Shown here one piece after another: positions 1 through 9,046 of a DNA stretch of 64,000 nucleotides (position 1 is the first letter of the stretch; every line of letters starts with the position of its first letter). The notes under the pieces are model-generated. The model worked only from the letters and a program-made list of their open reading frames with translations. It made no database searches and was not told the DNA's origin. Both the position numbers and the translations under genes were made by a program. The DNA is from JAWKTT01 sp041398965 (GTDB taxonomy: Bacteria; Planctomycetota; Planctomycetia; Planctomycetales; Planctomycetaceae): positions 62,001 to 126,000 of the forward strand of contig JAWKTT010000007.1 of NCBI GenBank assembly GCA_041398965.1, read 5' to 3'.

Positions 1-2768
1 CCGAACGATTGTCGAACGCGGCTGCCAATATCCCCGATGGCTACGGCGTCCCCGAAATGGGTCCACTGACGACGGCTCTGGGTGAAATTTTGCAGTTCGA
101 GGTGCGAGGTGACGGATACACCCCGATGCAACTGCGAACCATCCTTGAATGGGACGTTGCCCCCCGCATGAGGCAGGTCAACGGGGTGACTGAAATCAAC
201 ACGCATGGAGGCTTCTACCAGACGTTTGAGGTTCGCCCCAACCCCAACCTGCTCACCAGCTATGGTATTTCGCTCCAAGAACTTTTCCACAGCCTCGAAG
301 AGAACAATGCTTCTGCGGGTGGAGGTTATGTGGTTCGGCATGATGAACAACGATTCATTCGAGGACAGTCTCTGCTGACGAACATGGCGGACATCGAAAA
401 CATCGTCATCCGTCGGGAAGCCGATGGGACCCCGATTCTTGTCCGTGATGTTGCCGTCGTCGAGACCGCCCCCATGACTCGACAAGGGGCGGTCACTCGC
501 GACGGTCGCGGCGAAGCGGTGACCGGACTGGTGATGATGCTGGTTGGCGAAAACTCGCGAGAAGTGGTCGAACGAGCGAAGGCTCGCATTGAGGAAATCA
601 AACCGACGTTGCCCCCCGGCGTAACAATCGAAGTCACCTACGACCGGGCCGATCTCATCGGTCGCACTCTGCACACCGTCGTCAAGAACCTTTTTGAAGG
701 GGGCATTCTGGTGATTGTGGTGCTGCTGTTTATGCTCGGAAGTTTCCGAGCCGGACTCATCACGGCGCTCGCCATTCCGCTGTCGATGATGTTCGCCACG
801 AACCTCATGCACATGTTCGGAATTACCGCCAGCCTGATGAGTCTGGGGGCGATCGACTTTGGACTGATCGTGGACTCGTCAGTCATCATGGTCGAGAACT
901 GCATCCATCGCCTCTCTCATAACAACGATGGTCGTAGTCGCCTGGAGATCATCCGCGATGCCGCCATCGAGGTCCGCAAGCCGACGATGTTTGGTGAGCT
1001 GATCATTGCTGTGGTCTACTTGCCCATCCTGATGCTGGAGGGGACCGAAGGGAAACTGTTTCGCCCGATGGCACTGACAGTGTTGTTCGCCCTGGCCGGA
1101 TCACTCGTGTTATCGATGACCTTCATGCCCGCGATGGCCTCACTGGCACTCCCGAAGAACCTTGAAGACAAAGATATCTTACCGGTGCGGATTCTCAAAT
1201 GGTTTTACCGCCCCGTTGTTAGTTCGGCCATCAATCACCCCTACACCACAACATCCATCGCCCTCTTGGTCTTCGCCCTCAGTATTCCGGTCGGCAGGAA
1301 TCTGGGAGCCGAGTTTATGCCGAAGCTGGAAGAGGGAGACCTGCTCGTTGAGGCAGTCCGTCTCCCCAGTGCGTCGTTAGAAGGCTCAATCGAAATGTCG
1401 ACACGAATCGAGAAAGCACTCCTCAAATTCCCCGAAGTGAAGACTGTGTTCAGTAAGACGGGACGTCCCGAAATCGCCAACGACGTCATGGGGGTGCATC
1501 AGACCGATGTTTGGGTGATCCTCAACGCACCAGACACATGGCCCGTCCCGAAGTCGCGAGACGAACTCATCGAAGAGATGTCCGAAGTGCTCAACAGTTC
1601 GGTCCCTGGAGTTGCTTTCGGCTTTACGCAGCCGATCGAGATGCGAGTGGATGAGCTTGTCGCCGGGGTGAAAGCCGACGTCGCTGTCTTGTTGTACGGT
1701 GACGACCTCGAGCTGCTTGCAAGTTCATCAAAGGATATCGAGCGTCTGCTCAAAGAAATTCCGGGTGCCGTCGATGTCAAGGCGGACTATCAAGCAAACC
1801 TCACCACACTGACGATCGTTCCTCGCAGCGAGTCGCTGGCGATGTACGGCGTCAACGCCCGACAAGTGATGGAAGTCGTTCAGTCTCTCGGGGGCTACCG
1901 TGTCGGCGACATCTTCGAGGGACGCGCACGGTTCCCGATCATCGTTCGCATACCAGAAGAGTGGCGAACCGAGATCGAGAAACTTGAGCAACTCCCGGTG
2001 ACCGCCGCCGAGGGGAAACCCGTTCCACTTTGCGAACTCGCCGACATCCGCATCGAAGAAACACCACCTTCTGTCGAACATGATGGCAATCGTCGCCGCA
2101 CCTTTATTTCCGCCAACGTTCGCGGTCGAGACGTCGCCACCTTCGTCAGCGAGGCTCAACGACTCGTGCAAAGGGACATCAAACTTCCACCCGGCTACGA
2201 AATTCGCTGGGGAGGGGACTTCGAAAACCTCCAGTCTGCGAGCCGTCGACTCATGTTGATTACGCCGATCGTTCTGCTGTTGATTTTTCTGTTGCTGCAC
2301 ACCAGTTTTAAGTCGGCACGGCTCGCCCTGCTGATCTTCTTCGCAGTCCCCATGGCGGCCTCGGGAGGAATCTTCGCCCTCTCTGTGCGAAGCATGCCCT
2401 TCAGCATCTCCGCAGGTGTCGGTTTCATCGCCCTGTTCGGCGTGGCCGTTCTTAACGGGCTCGTCTGGGTGAGTGCCGCCGAAACCCTCCGCAACGCCGG
2501 CGTCCCCTTATCCGAAGCAACTCGCGAAACGGCCGTCTCTCGTTTACGACCGATCTTAATGACCGCCCTCGTCGCCAGCCTCGGGTTCTTACCGATGGCC
2601 GTCTCGACGAGCGACGGAGCCGAGATGCAACGGCCCCTCGCCACCGTGGTGATCGGCGGCCTCATCACCTCGACCCTCCTGACTTCCCTCGTCATCCCCG
2701 CCATCTATCCCTGGTTTGTGCCCCGCAAAACGAACACCACTGAAATGGAGGACCCAAGTGAGGCGTAA
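1..2768 (+). CDS. Heavy-metal efflux RND transporter, CusA/CzcA family (5' end outside window)
   Basis: This is the inner-membrane pump subunit of a tripartite metal exporter that moves cations such as Cu, Ag, Co, Zn or Cd using the proton gradient. The reading frame is open from the left edge, so the N-terminus (first membrane helix and part of the porter domain) lies upstream. About 920 of the usual ~1040 residues are visible. The family signature GAIDFGLIVDSSVIMVEN sits near visible residue 280 within the first helix cluster; its Asp and Glu belong to the proton relay of HME-RND pumps. A periplasmic loop occupies about 440-740, and a second helix cluster runs from about 755 to the end. The CusB/CusC-type partners are presumably upstream and out of view. 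Its stop lies one base from the stop of the convergent histidine kinase. The metal specificity cannot be read from the sequence. Confidence 0.93.
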   Translation, partial: ERLSNAAANIPDGYGVPEMGPLTTALGEILQFEVRGDGYTPMQLRTILEWDVAPRMRQVNGVTEINTHGGFYQTFEVRPNPNLLTSYGISLQELFHSLEENNASAGGGYVVRHDEQRFIRGQSLLTNMADIENIVIRREADGTPILVRDVAVVETAPMTRQGAVTRDGRGEAVTGLVMMLVGENSREVVERAKARIEEIKPTLPPGVTIEVTYDRADLIGRTLHTVVKNLFEGGILVIVVLLFMLGSFRAGLITALAIPLSMMFATNLMHMFGITASLMSLGAIDFGLIVDSSVIMVENCIHRLSHNNDGRSRLEIIRDAAIEVRKPTMFGELIIAVVYLPILMLEGTEGKLFRPMALTVLFALAGSLVLSMTFMPAMASLALPKNLEDKDILPVRILKWFYRPVVSSAINHPYTTTSIALLVFALSIPVGRNLGAEFMPKLEEGDLLVEAVRLPSASLEGSIEMSTRIEKALLKFPEVKTVFSKTGRPEIANDVMGVHQTDVWVILNAPDTWPVPKSRDELIEEMSEVLNSSVPGVAFGFTQPIEMRVDELVAGVKADVAVLLYGDDLELLASSSKDIERLLKEIPGAVDVKADYQANLTTLTIVPRSESLAMYGVNARQVMEVVQSLGGYRVGDIFEGRARFPIIVRIPEEWRTEIEKLEQLPVTAAEGKPVPLCELADIRIEETPPSVEHDGNRRRTFISANVRGRDVATFVSEAQRLVQRDIKLPPGYEIRWGGDFENLQSASRRLMLITPIVLLLIFLLLHTSFKSARLALLIFFAVPMAASGGIFALSVRSMPFSISAGVGFIALFGVAVLNGLVWVSAAETLRNAGVPLSEATRETAVSRLRPILMTALVASLGFLPMAVSTSDGAEMQRPLATVVIGGLITSTLLTSLVIPAIYPWFVPRKTNTTEMEDPSEA

Positions 2769-2769
2769 A

Positions 2770-4350
2770 TTAGGCGGCGGTCCGTTTGGCTTCGGCGGTT
2801 TCTCGGTCGGCAGGGAGCCAGATGCGGAAAGTTGATCCGGTCCCCGGTCCATCGCTGTGTGCTTCCAAGGCACCGCCGTGGTCTTGCACGATGCGGTGAC
2901 TGATGGACAACCCGAGACCGGTTCCTTCACCCGCCTCTCGCGTTGTAAAGAACGGTTCAAAGATGTGTTGCATCACTTCGGAACTCATGCCGCAGCCGTT
3001 GTCCTTAACCGCAATCTCTGCCTGCGTGCCGACGTCGCGTATCGAAATCTCGACGCGGCCGCCGGACTCTGTCGCGGCGAGAGCATTGGTGACCAGATTG
3101 AGTATGACCTGTTTAATCTCAGGGCCGTTTGCCCAGACATAGCAGGGCGACGTTCGACCGACGGTCACTTCACGATCCTGAAACTTCCCGATGAGATGGG
3201 CCATCCGAATCACTTCGCCGACGATCGCGGTAACATCGTAAAGACTCCGTTCGGAAGCATTTCCACGAGCGAAGTTGAGTAGCTGCTCGGTGATCTCCTG
3301 GCATCGCTGAGATTCACTCTGCATCATCTGGAGGTAGTCGCGAACGATTTGCGCATCGTTTTCCGGCATCTGTCCGAGCAGACCGTCCAGCCGCCATTCA
3401 AGCGAACCAGCCGCCCCGACGATGGCGGAGAGCGGATTGTTAATCTCGTGGGCAACACCTGCCGCAAGGAAGCCGACTCCGGCAAGTCGAGCCGACTGAA
3501 CGATCTGTCGGGTCTGTTGACGGACTTCGTCATCAAGGTTTGCGCGAATCGATTGAAACCGAGCAGTCATACTGTTGAAAGCTTCTGCCAGATCGGCGAT
3601 CTCATCGTTCGTTCCCGAGTTAATCCGGTAGTCGAAGTCGCCATCTTCGGCAACTCGCAACGCCCCTTGATGAAGTCGAGACAACGGAACGAACAGCCAC
3701 CAGTATCCGCCCCAGACCAACCACCCAAACAGGACGAATCCAGCCACTCCGGTCGTGGTGACGATCCGGAGGTGCCAAAGATACTCCCGCTGCGACACCC
3801 GCAACCTCGCGAACATTTCACTAGAAGGGTCGGGAATGCTCTGCACGACATCAATGATATGCGCCACGGAGTCGAAGATCGTTTGAATGTGGGCTTCACG
3901 CCCCTCGGTTCGTGTTAAGCAGGCACCTTCGCTCGCCAACAGGCTGAGTTCGCGATTCACTTCGCTCAGCAAAGGCCGATAAGCTGTATTGAGCATCGAC
4001 TCGCGATTATCCGAAAATGGCAATCGAACAAGTCGTTGCTGAAAGACTTCGACCTGCGTGCGGGCATCTTCGAGCGAACGTCGAAACTCCTGAGCCTGAA
4101 CAAGTGCATCCCGCGTTCGTTCCGGCCCTGAAGAAGCAACCGGCAGCGAAAGCGGGCGAGTCAGCGAACTCATCGCCGCGATGAGGTCGGCACTGCGAGG
4201 CGACTCGCGAATGCTGTAGTCGAGGTCATTCACCGTCCGTCTGTAGGCAAGTAAGCCGTTCAAACTACTGGCGAACATTCCCCCTGTCAGGAACAGCAAG
4301 ACAGCCGCCCCCACAATCATCTTTCCACGAATCGACTTTCCGAACAGCAC
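2770..4350 (-). CDS. Membrane sensor histidine kinase (HAMP, HisKA, HATPase)
   Basis: This 526-residue two-component sensor has an N-terminal helix (about 11-33), a periplasmic sensing region (about 34-195) with no recognised fold, a second helix (196-221), HAMP (222-275), and a HisKA box with phospho-accepting His301 in GVAHEINNPLSAI. The ATPase domain shows an N-box (NLVTNALA, 418-425), a G1 box (DNGCGM, 450-455), an F box (EPFF, 465-468) and a G2 box (GEGTGLGLS, 474-482). It starts with GTG; an almost complete anti-SD match precedes it. No response regulator is adjacent in the window, so it is an orphan as seen here. It faces the metal pump tail to tail, which suggests but does not prove a link to metal sensing. 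It diverges from the DUF1080 gene. Confidence 0.93.
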   Translation of the reverse strand: MLFGKSIRGKMIVGAAVLLFLTGGMFASSLNGLLAYRRTVNDLDYSIRESPRSADLIAAMSSLTRPLSLPVASSGPERTRDALVQAQEFRRSLEDARTQVEVFQQRLVRLPFSDNRESMLNTAYRPLLSEVNRELSLLASEGACLTRTEGREAHIQTIFDSVAHIIDVVQSIPDPSSEMFARLRVSQREYLWHLRIVTTTGVAGFVLFGWLVWGGYWWLFVPLSRLHQGALRVAEDGDFDYRINSGTNDEIADLAEAFNSMTARFQSIRANLDDEVRQQTRQIVQSARLAGVGFLAAGVAHEINNPLSAIVGAAGSLEWRLDGLLGQMPENDAQIVRDYLQMMQSESQRCQEITEQLLNFARGNASERSLYDVTAIVGEVIRMAHLIGKFQDREVTVGRTSPCYVWANGPEIKQVILNLVTNALAATESGGRVEISIRDVGTQAEIAVKDNGCGMSSEVMQHIFEPFFTTREAGEGTGLGLSISHRIVQDHGGALEAHSDGPGTGSTFRIWLPADRETAEAKRTAA

Positions 4351-4352
4351 GC

Positions 4353-4361
4353 ATCACCTCC
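4353..4361 (-). promoter_or_regulatory. Strong Shine-Dalgarno site fixing the GTG start of the histidine kinase
   Basis: Read on the minus strand the bases are GGAGGTGAT, close to a full complement of the 16S rRNA tail, two bases before the GTG codon at 4350-4348. An ATG at 4354-4352 is in another frame and opens only a short shadow, so the SD site supports the GTG as the real start. Confidence 0.6.
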
Positions 4362-4584
4362 CTGCGTCCGCATCCATCCTCACCCCTGTTGGTAGCAGGA
4401 GGCCGTATTCCAAGCGATGTATACCACCTCGGCAACCCCTCGGGCAAGGCGACTCGGTTCCCATACCTCGAACAAATCCCATTCTGGGTCCACCGAAAGA
4501 ATTGTTCCTGCTATCATGACATCTCGTTGACAAACGCCGTGCCACAGAGACGACAACGCTCCGCGCACACCATCATTCCCCTTT

Positions 4585-4597
4585 CGGTCTTAGACCG
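4585..4597. promoter_or_regulatory. Candidate operator palindrome in the divergent kinase/DUF1080 region
   Basis: CGGTCT-T-AGACCG is a perfect inverted repeat with 6-bp arms around one base. It lies 25 bp before the DUF1080 start and about 235 bp from the kinase start. No protein in the window is obviously its ligand. It could equally be a short hairpin in the leader RNA. Confidence 0.3.
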
Positions 4598-4622
4598 GCT
4601 TTCCCTCTTCGAGGTCTACAAC

Positions 4623-5471
4623 ATGCAGTTGCACCAGATGAGCCGTCCGTTTTCTCATTCGGCGATCTTACTCCTTGCTCTGGCGACATTAACGCTTTCC
4701 GTAAACAGCCGATCGGTTGTCCACGGAGAAGAGAAGGTCGAATTCGGAACACCGGAAGTCGGCAAATGGGTCTCGATTTTCAATGGTAAAGACCTCACCG
4801 GATGGACACCGAAGATCAAAGGGTACGAGTACGGCGACAACTTCGCCGACACCTTTCGAGTGATCGATGGAATGCTTTCAGTTCGATACGACGGCTACGA
4901 AAAGTTCGACCGCAAATTCGGCCATCTGTTTTACAAAGACAACCTCTCAAACTACCGCATGCGGGTCGAGTATCGCTTTGTTGGCGATCAATGTGCCGGG
5001 GGCGAAGGTTGGGCGACTCGCAATAGTGGCATCATGATTCATGGCGAAGACCCGAAGGGGATGGGGAAAGATCAAGACTTCCCCACATCGATCGAAGTGC
5101 AACTGCTGGGAGGACTGGGGACTGCCAAGCGGACCACGTCGAATCTTTGCACCCCTGGGACCAATGTTGTCAAAGAGGGGAAACTCTTCATGCCTCACTG
5201 CACGACATCAAGCTCGGAAACCTATCATGGCGACCAGTGGGTCGTTGCGGAGATTGAAGTTCGCGGAAACAAAGTCATCAAACATATCATTGATGGCAAA
5301 GTCGTCCTCGAATACTCAGAGCCTCAACTTGATCTGCGAGATGCGCATGCCAAAGAGCTAGCGTCAAAACGCGGGGACGATATTCAGCTCAGCGGCGGGA
5401 GTGTTTCACTCCAGTCTGAGAGTCACCCCTGCGACTTCCGTCGAGTTGAAGTGATGTTGCTGGAAGAGTAG
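4623..5471 (+). CDS. Secreted DUF1080 (3-keto-disaccharide hydrolase/GH16-like) domain protein
   Basis: The protein has 282 residues. A cleavable signal peptide covers about residues 1-35, with hydrophobic core SAILLLALATLTL. The rest is a single DUF1080 domain, a concanavalin-like beta sandwich recognised by WVSIFNGKDLTGWTPK near its start, the NSGIMIHG core and the FRRVEVMLL end strand. The family is greatly expanded in planctomycetes, and some members are annotated as 3-keto-disaccharide hydrolases; the activity of this copy is unknown. The ATG at 4623 is chosen because GAGGT sits 7 bases upstream and the hydrophobic signal follows. The same frame is open upstream to 4389, but that stretch is not protein-like. 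It is divergent from the histidine kinase. Confidence 0.85.
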   Translation: MQLHQMSRPFSHSAILLLALATLTLSVNSRSVVHGEEKVEFGTPEVGKWVSIFNGKDLTGWTPKIKGYEYGDNFADTFRVIDGMLSVRYDGYEKFDRKFGHLFYKDNLSNYRMRVEYRFVGDQCAGGEGWATRNSGIMIHGEDPKGMGKDQDFPTSIEVQLLGGLGTAKRTTSNLCTPGTNVVKEGKLFMPHCTTSSSETYHGDQWVVAEIEVRGNKVIKHIIDGKVVLEYSEPQLDLRDAHAKELASKRGDDIQLSGGSVSLQSESHPCDFRRVEVMLLEE

Positions 5472-5571
5472 CCGCTCAATCCTATTCATACGATGGCCCT
5501 CCAGGTCCGTCGAATATGTTAGTCCCCGGCACAAAAATCTTGGGCCCCCGCAGACCCGACGCCTCCTCGAT

Positions 5572-5598
5572 CTGCGTTCTTTCCCGTACGGAACGCAG
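5572..5598 (+). terminator. Hairpin downstream of the DUF1080 gene
   Basis: CTGCGTTC (5572-5579) pairs perfectly with GAACGCAG (5591-5598) around an 11-nt loop. It is followed by AAAA and not by a T run, so termination on the plus strand is uncertain. Confidence 0.35.
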
Positions 5599-5610
5599 AA
5601 AATGGTCTGA

Positions 5611-5638
5611 ACTCCCGGCTCACTGACGAGTCGGGAGT
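5611..5638 (+). terminator. Second hairpin, in the leader of sthA
   Basis: ACTCCCGGCTC pairs with GAGTCGGGAGT (11 bp including one G-U) around a 6-nt loop, then CTCCTTTCC follows. It lies 55 bases before the sthA start, so it could end the preceding transcript or act as an attenuator in the sthA leader. Confidence 0.4.
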
Positions 5639-5693
5639 CTCCTTTCCTGGCTCACGGGAACTCCTTGAATGCCCAACCTGGGCGAGACGTAAA

Positions 5694-7091
5694 GTGAATA
5701 CAGAAACCTACGATGTCGTCGTCATTGGCACCGGTCCCGGCGGTGAAGGAGCCGCCATGCAGGCGGTGAAACTCGGCAAAAAAGTCGGCGTGGTTGATCG
5801 TCTCCCGCAAATGGGGGGGAGTTGCACCCATCGGGGGACCATCCCGAGCAAGGCCCTAAGATTCGCCATTTTTCAGCTGACGACAGTGCTACGTAGTGGC
5901 CTGTTCGACATGCAAGCCTCTCCGCAAGCGTATTCGTTTGCCAAATTGCGAGCGTCGGCTTCGTCAGTCATTAAGCAACAGTCGGACATGCGACGCAGCT
6001 TTTACGACCGCAATGGCGTCGCTGTCCATCAAGGTAACGCCCAGTTCGAAACTCCAAACAGCCTCCTCGTCACCGATGCCGACGAACGTGTGCATCGCCT
6101 AAAGGCCGAACACTTCGTCATCGCCACCGGCAGTCGCCCGTATCGTCCCGCCGATGTCGACTTCAATCATCCCTTCGTTCGAGACAGCGACACGATCCTC
6201 GATTTGGAAGAGACACCACGCACTATCTGCATTTATGGAGCCGGGGTTGTTGGCTGTGAATATGCATCGATGTTTAAGAACCTCGATTGCAAAGTAAATC
6301 TCGTTAACACTCGCGATCAATTGCTCGAGTTCTTGGATGACGAAATTGTCGATGCTCTTAGTTATCACCTGCGAGAGCGCGGTGTCGTGATTAGGCATCG
6401 CGAACAATACTCGCGCGTCGAACCAGTTGACGATGGGGTCATTCTGCATCTCAAGTCCGGCAAGCAAATTAAATCTGACATTCTCTTCTGGGCCGCAGGC
6501 AGGTCGGGGAACACGGAGGAACTGGGGTTAGATAAAGTGCAGATTACACCCAATTCTCGTGGGCAGATCGATGTCAACGATGACTTTCAGACCAGTCAGC
6601 CGCAGATATACGCGGTCGGAGATGTCATCGGCCCTCCGTCCCTTGCGAGTGCGGCCTATGTTCAAGGTCGGTATGCCGCGCATCATCTGGTGCATGGACA
6701 CTGCGATCGAGCGATTATTTCGGACATCCCAACCGGCATCTATACAAGTCCGGAGATCAGTTCGTTAGGTAAGACCGAACGGGAACTCACCGAAGCAGGG
6801 ATTCCCTATGAAGTCGGACAAGCGACGTTCAAAAGTCTCGCGCGAGCACAAATCACTGGTCAAACCGTCGGCATGCTGAAGATCCTGTTTCATCGCGACA
6901 CATTGCAGATACTCGGTATTCACTGCTTCGGAGCCAATGCGTCGGAAATCATTCACATCGGACAAGCGATTATGTCGCAACCTGGCGAACAAAACACTCT
7001 GCGCTACTTTGTGAACTCAACCTTTAACTATCCCACAATGGCCGAAGCGTATCGCGTCGCGGCCCTCAATGGTTTGAATCGTCTCTTCTGA
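5694..7091 (+). CDS. sthA: Soluble NAD(P) transhydrogenase SthA
   Basis: This FAD flavoprotein of the dihydrolipoamide dehydrogenase superfamily moves hydride between NADPH and NAD+ in the cytosol. It has 465 residues, almost exactly the length of E. coli SthA, and resembles it from end to end. The FAD-binding GTGPGGEGAAM lies at about 12-22. GGSCTHRGTIPSKALR holds a single Cys, as is typical of SthA, where the redox disulfide of the superfamily is lost. The second dinucleotide site is IYGAGVVGCEYASMF. The dimerisation domain carries HCFGANASEIIHIGQA and ends ALNGLNRLF, as in E. coli. It starts with GTG; an upstream SD is weak. nadE follows 71 bases later on the same strand, giving a pyridine-nucleotide pair. 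Confidence 0.97.
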   Translation: MNTETYDVVVIGTGPGGEGAAMQAVKLGKKVGVVDRLPQMGGSCTHRGTIPSKALRFAIFQLTTVLRSGLFDMQASPQAYSFAKLRASASSVIKQQSDMRRSFYDRNGVAVHQGNAQFETPNSLLVTDADERVHRLKAEHFVIATGSRPYRPADVDFNHPFVRDSDTILDLEETPRTICIYGAGVVGCEYASMFKNLDCKVNLVNTRDQLLEFLDDEIVDALSYHLRERGVVIRHREQYSRVEPVDDGVILHLKSGKQIKSDILFWAAGRSGNTEELGLDKVQITPNSRGQIDVNDDFQTSQPQIYAVGDVIGPPSLASAAYVQGRYAAHHLVHGHCDRAIISDIPTGIYTSPEISSLGKTERELTEAGIPYEVGQATFKSLARAQITGQTVGMLKILFHRDTLQILGIHCFGANASEIIHIGQAIMSQPGEQNTLRYFVNSTFNYPTMAEAYRVAALNGLNRLF

Positions 7092-7162
7092 CAGATTCTA
7101 ACAGACTCTCCGCCCTCTTGAATTTCGACACTCCACCTTTGCGACACACATCGAGACGACCC

Positions 7163-8830
7163 ATGCGAATTGCTCTGGCTCAACTGAACCCGACTGTCGG
7201 CGACCTGAGCGGGAACAGTCGGCTAATTGCGGACGCAGTGCAACTGGCAATTGCTCAGGGAGCCGAGCTAGTGGTCACCTCAGAACTCGTACTGTGTGGC
7301 TATCCCCCCAAGGACCTCCTGCTCCGGCAAGGTTACGTTGCGGCCTGTGATCGAGCAGTGGAAGATCTCGCTCGTCGTCTCCCACCGCATGTCGGGGTTC
7401 TCGTCGGCCATCCAACCGCACGCCACCTTCCACAGGGTCGCGTCGCCAATGCCGCCAGCCTGCTGTATCAGGGGGGAATTCTATCGACGGTGCATAAGAC
7501 GTTGCTGCCTAACTATGACGTTTTTGACGAGGAACGTTATTTTCGTCCGGCGACCGAGCGACGGCTGATGGAGTTCAAAGGTTTTAAGTTAGGAGTTCAT
7601 ATCTGCGAAGACGCCTGGTGGGGCGAAGCGAATACGTTTTATCATCAGGAGCCTGACGAGCGGGTCGACCCTGTAACCGACTTAGCACGGCAGGGGGCTC
7701 AACTGTTGATTAACCTTTCGGCCAGTCCGTTCGAGGTCGACAAACCGGGGCGACGGTTTGGAATCCTTCATCGTCACGCCACGTCCCATCGCCTGCCAAT
7801 CCTGTTTGTGAACCAGGTCGGCGGGAATGATGACCTGGTCTTCGATGGACATAGCCACGTGCTCGACGAAAAGGGGCGTGCAATCGCAAGACTTGCGGGA
7901 TTTGAGACGGATCTGAAAGTCTTCGACTTCGGCAAGACACTCGAACCAGTGACGTTAGCCCCCCATCGACGAGAGCAATTGCTCCTGGATGCACTGACTC
8001 TGGGCCTAAAGGATTACCTGAGAAAGTGTGGCTTTTCTGATGTCGTGTTCGGTTCGTCGGGGGGAATCGACAGTGCTCTGGCCTGTGCAATCGCGGCGCG
8101 AGCGGTCGGACCGCAGCATGTTCATGCCTTGCTGATGCCCAGTCGCTATAGCAGCGATCATTCCATCGAAGATGCGAGGCTACTTTCCGAGAGGCTCGGT
8201 GTGGACTGGGAGATTGTTCCTATCGATGAAGTCCATCGTGCCTACGAGCGATTACCGTTGATATCGAGCGACCTCGCAAGTCAACCGGCTGGTCTCGCGG
8301 ACCAAAATCTGCAAGCACGCATCCGGGGCGCTATCGTAATGACCCGAAGCAATCGACATCATTGGATGGCCATTGCGACAGGAAACAAAAGTGAGCTGGC
8401 GGTCGGATACTGTACGATTTACGGAGATATGTGCGGCGGGTTTGCTGTTCTGGCAGACCTATTTAAGCAGGATGTCTATGCCGTTTCCCGGTATGTGAAC
8501 GAACTAGCGGGCCAAGAGGTCATTCCTGTCAGTATTATCGACAAGGCACCGAGTGCGGAACTCGCGCCGAATCAGTTCGATCAGGATACACTTCCCCCTT
8601 ATCCTATTCTTGATGCGATCTTGAAAGGATTAATCGAAACGGAGCAGTCACCGCAGGAACTCGCGGAAATGTATTCTCCAGAGACGGTTCGCTGGGTGGT
8701 CAAGGCATTGGACCGAAACGAGTTCAAGCGTCGACAGATGCCGCCGGGGATCAAACTTTCGCAAAGAGCCTTTGGAAGCGGTCGACGAATGCCGATGGCG
8801 TCCCGTATCTCGTACGATTTCGAGGAATGA
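7163..8830 (+). CDS. nadE: Glutamine-dependent NAD+ synthetase
   Basis: It performs the last step of NAD biosynthesis, amidating deaminated NAD with ATP and glutamine. The 555-residue protein has two domains. An N-terminal nitrilase-fold glutaminase shows Glu in TSELVLCGYPPKDLL, Lys in VHKTLLPNYDVFDE and Cys in LGVHICEDAW. A C-terminal NAD synthetase domain has the PP-loop SSGGIDSALACAIAA near residue 305 and ATGNKSELAVGYCTIYGDM. I chose the ATG at 7163 (MRIALAQLNPTVGD), which is where homologues begin; the frame is open upstream to a TTG at 7118. It probably shares a transcript with sthA. Confidence 0.96.
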   Translation: MRIALAQLNPTVGDLSGNSRLIADAVQLAIAQGAELVVTSELVLCGYPPKDLLLRQGYVAACDRAVEDLARRLPPHVGVLVGHPTARHLPQGRVANAASLLYQGGILSTVHKTLLPNYDVFDEERYFRPATERRLMEFKGFKLGVHICEDAWWGEANTFYHQEPDERVDPVTDLARQGAQLLINLSASPFEVDKPGRRFGILHRHATSHRLPILFVNQVGGNDDLVFDGHSHVLDEKGRAIARLAGFETDLKVFDFGKTLEPVTLAPHRREQLLLDALTLGLKDYLRKCGFSDVVFGSSGGIDSALACAIAARAVGPQHVHALLMPSRYSSDHSIEDARLLSERLGVDWEIVPIDEVHRAYERLPLISSDLASQPAGLADQNLQARIRGAIVMTRSNRHHWMAIATGNKSELAVGYCTIYGDMCGGFAVLADLFKQDVYAVSRYVNELAGQEVIPVSIIDKAPSAELAPNQFDQDTLPPYPILDAILKGLIETEQSPQELAEMYSPETVRWVVKALDRNEFKRRQMPPGIKLSQRAFGSGRRMPMASRISYDFEE

Positions 8831-9046
8831 CCTCTTGTGTAGTGACGAGGGGCCAAAAGAAAAGCCAGAGCTTGTCCAAGATGCCGGCCGAGGGGAGTTT
8901 CCCTCGCATGGAAATTCCCGCATCGGGGACTGTCGCCTCCGAACTCGGTGTGTCGAGCAGAATTGAACTAAGTCGAAACACGCCAGGGTTCACCTGTTGG
9001 TGGAACAGGAAATCTGCGGCATACTCGTCGAGTGGCATCCCGGCTT

